Notes under the pieces: model-generated
What the model was told of the DNA's origin: nothing
Databases searched by the model: none
Seen by the model: the letters and a program-made list of their open reading frames with translations, nothing else
Shown: piece by piece, positions 33,901-34,409 of the stretch
How positions within the stretch are numbered: position 1 is the first letter of the stretch
How the letters are laid out: each line of letters starts with the position of its first letter
Program-made: the position numbers and the translations under genes
From: Promethearchaeota archaeon
Lineage (GTDB): Archaea; Asgardarchaeota; Lokiarchaeia; Sigyniarchaeales; SOKP01
Reading direction: 5' to 3'
Assembly (NCBI GenBank): GCA_008080735.1
Contig: SHMW01000043.1
Coordinates: forward strand, 1 to 34,409
DNA length: 34,409 nucleotides

Positions 33901-34124
33901 ACAAATTCAAAGGATTGATTCACAACACATATGAAATCATTCGCATTGTCTAAAAATAAGCCAAATTTTTTCGAATCTATTATTAATTCACGGGATTTTT
34001 CTCTAAATATATTCTCAAGGATCTCGATAAATTTATCATGATTTCCCTCAGATTTATTTAATGCCCTCAGAATTTCTTCTCTTTCTTTCGACGAAAGCGA
34101 TTTATAATTAAAATTCGACAACAA
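30993..34124 (-). CDS. Cytosolic six-PAS sensor histidine kinase
   Basis: 1043 residues from TTG 34124 (a second TTG is the next codon); AGGTTGAT just upstream on the minus strand is a plausible Shine-Dalgarno. There is no membrane segment. Six PAS/PAC units follow a 45-residue helical start (about 50-170, 175-295, 300-425, 440-565, 570-690, 695-815). The fourth (L-L-L-D-N-I-Q-T-Q-V-W-Y-L) and fifth (L-F-I-D-S-S-P-D-M-F-F-L-K-D) have typical diverged PAS openings. H-box S-H-E-L-K-T-P-L with His824, N-box N-A-V-K-Y-T-P-P, G1 D-T-G-I-G-F and G2 G-S-G-L-G-L-Y-I are all intact. It shares the N-terminal layout and kinase core with the neighbour at 28482, 126 bases away, so the pair is a tandem duplication with gain or loss of PAS units. 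Its target regulator lies elsewhere. Confidence 0.93.
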   Translation of the reverse strand: MLSNFNYKSLSSKEREEILRALNKSEGNHDKFIEILENIFREKSRELIIDSKKFGLFLDNANDFICVVNQSFEFVELNEKFYKNKLGYEASDLIGKSVIEFFHPEDRRRIFTKLQQGFDEGFAMSEFRFKDKEGNWIWMESKGKTFKDYDGKLRGLVISRDITKQRETENRLIKSEKKYRNLITNLFDVVMILDLKGKIEFVSPQIHTNFGYREEELLGHRFFEYVHPKDLARVVEQFKEFPKKISISAEYRAKDANGNYVWVKSKGKIVDFGEKRQIIGTMRKIDKEKRVIKNLKNSERRYRDLFESSLDGIAMVDQQGKVTDCNQAFLNMVGYSKNEVKNLTYQDLTSVKYHKMEEDILQNQVQQRGYSDEYEKEYIKKNGEVFPVSLKTWKINDKNGEFCGYWAIVRDITEKKKAKKRLEKSKEKLERKSEEQQLLLDNIQTQVWYLSDPVTYGSVNEAHANFYGFEKDQMAFRNLYEIFPEDVADVCKEGNIEVFTTKKQINTDEWVPHQSGERRLNSITKTPKLDESGDVEYVVCSAEDVTEQRKYEEMLEKSEKRLKLFIDSSPDMFFLKDKDLKYLLVNKANADFFGEKEQNIIGKTDFDLMSENAAKGCRETDLEAIAKGEPVKSIEKMNERIYETRKIPINDGGKIIGVAGIIRDITESELTESKLKESEQKYRDIAELLPDIIFEGDMRGRFTYTNSAGFRKFGYSEEDLENGINILDLVSEDYKEKALKNVQKVLSGKETEPHEYLLVKKDGSPFYARVHSIPIYKNGKIVGIRGTVSDINRMILAQEKIKESEKKLKKLNRLKSELLRRTSHELKTPLVSIRGFTNLLLEFHSDRLNQEALNYLNEIKDGCDRLGNIIKDILNTAKLQSGRMELKKEELNLSEIIQNAVNAVKGIAKTRNQSIFVEIEEKLMTKGEEEKILAVLENLISNAVKYTPPQGEIFINSERNKQYIIISIKDTGIGFTEDEKKDLFTQFGKIERYGEGFDIDIDGSGLGLYISKKIIELHEGEIWMVSEGRNKGSTFYFSLPQIN

Positions 34125-34330
34125 GAATCAACCTAATACCTTAGTAAAATTATACAAACGAAACTAATATCCTATCTTCATAATCTATTTTTGACTAATA
34201 AATTTACGTAAAAAAATCAGACATTTTCCTCCAATTTGACTCAATTAAAACCCCTCTCCTTAATTATATTCAATATGAGAGTAAGTAGAAAGAACAAAAA
34301 AGGTTAAAATGATTATAATACTTATCTAAT

Positions 34331-34408
34331 CTAATCTCTGGATTCGAATCCTTTAGCTTTCGACTCTTTTACTAATACTTTGAAATTTTTTACTAATTCC
34401 TCGAGATT
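34331..34408 (-). CDS. Possible C-terminal end of a gene entering from the right edge
   Basis: On the minus strand the frame from the window edge to TAG 34333-34331 is open for 25 codons and reads like a charged helix (E-E-L-V-K-N-F-K-V-L-V-K-E-S-K). The length is too short to exclude chance. The rest of 34125-34330 shows no gene, only AT-rich sequence that may hold the promoter of the kinase at 30993. Confidence 0.3.
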   Translation of the reverse strand, partial: NLEELVKNFKVLVKESKAKGFESRD

Positions 34409-34409
34409 T

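Noticed and set aside
34340..34351. GGATTCGAATCC, looking like a tRNA T-arm
   Set aside because: It is a simple palindrome. The flanking bases do not form a 5-bp T stem around TTCGAAT, and no acceptor, D or anticodon arms are seen upstream.

Overview
The window looks like archaeal DNA, probably from an Asgard (Promethearchaeota, Lokiarchaeia-like) genome. This is an inference from very AT-rich sequence, TATA boxes about 26 bases before start codons (leaderless transcripts), an archaeal-type glycerate kinase, stand-alone E1-like, beta-propeller and longin-like proteins, and cytosolic multi-PAS kinases. No rRNA, tRNA, CRISPR array, transposase or phage gene was found, so placement is not certain.

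Layout. 0-6.4 kb: a two-gene operon of unknown helical proteins (the first cut by the window edge), an E1-like adenylating enzyme divergent from a YghO-like acetyltransferase, an eight-helix membrane protein, a second acetyltransferase-like protein, and two decayed copies of the membrane protein. 6.4-9.5 kb: dihydrolipoamide dehydrogenase divergent from glycerate 2-kinase. 9.6-15.4 kb: a large acidic protein with immunoglobulin-like/DUF11-like repeats, an FG-GAP propeller with winged helices, a WD40-like propeller and a longin-like small protein. 15.5-21 kb: a redox and metal island with a Cys-rich small protein, two metallo-beta-lactamase-fold proteins (one damaged), a 4Fe-4S protein, two C_GCAxxG_C_C proteins, a zinc finger and a flavodoxin. 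21.2-25 kb: a tandem duplicate of seven-helix membrane proteins carrying an alpha/beta hydrolase. 25-28.4 kb: a CaiB/BaiF CoA-transferase divergent from an acetoacetyl-CoA synthetase. 28.5-34.1 kb: two cytosolic PAS-rich histidine kinases.

The most striking observation is at 25-28.4 kb. Both CoA genes are interrupted once, by segments of 31 and 30 bases. Each segment holds a perfect hairpin with a 5-base loop and at least one stop codon. Removing each exactly restores the frame, a normal family length (about 398 and 662 residues) and, in the synthetase, the conserved W-M-M-W-N-W motif. The synthetase junction folds into a bulge-helix-bulge-like structure whose canonical cut sites coincide with the ends of the insertion. 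These are candidate archaeal mRNA introns removed by the tRNA-splicing endonuclease. Translational bypass or early gene decay remain alternatives.

All family assignments come from reading motifs by eye; no alignment or database search was run.
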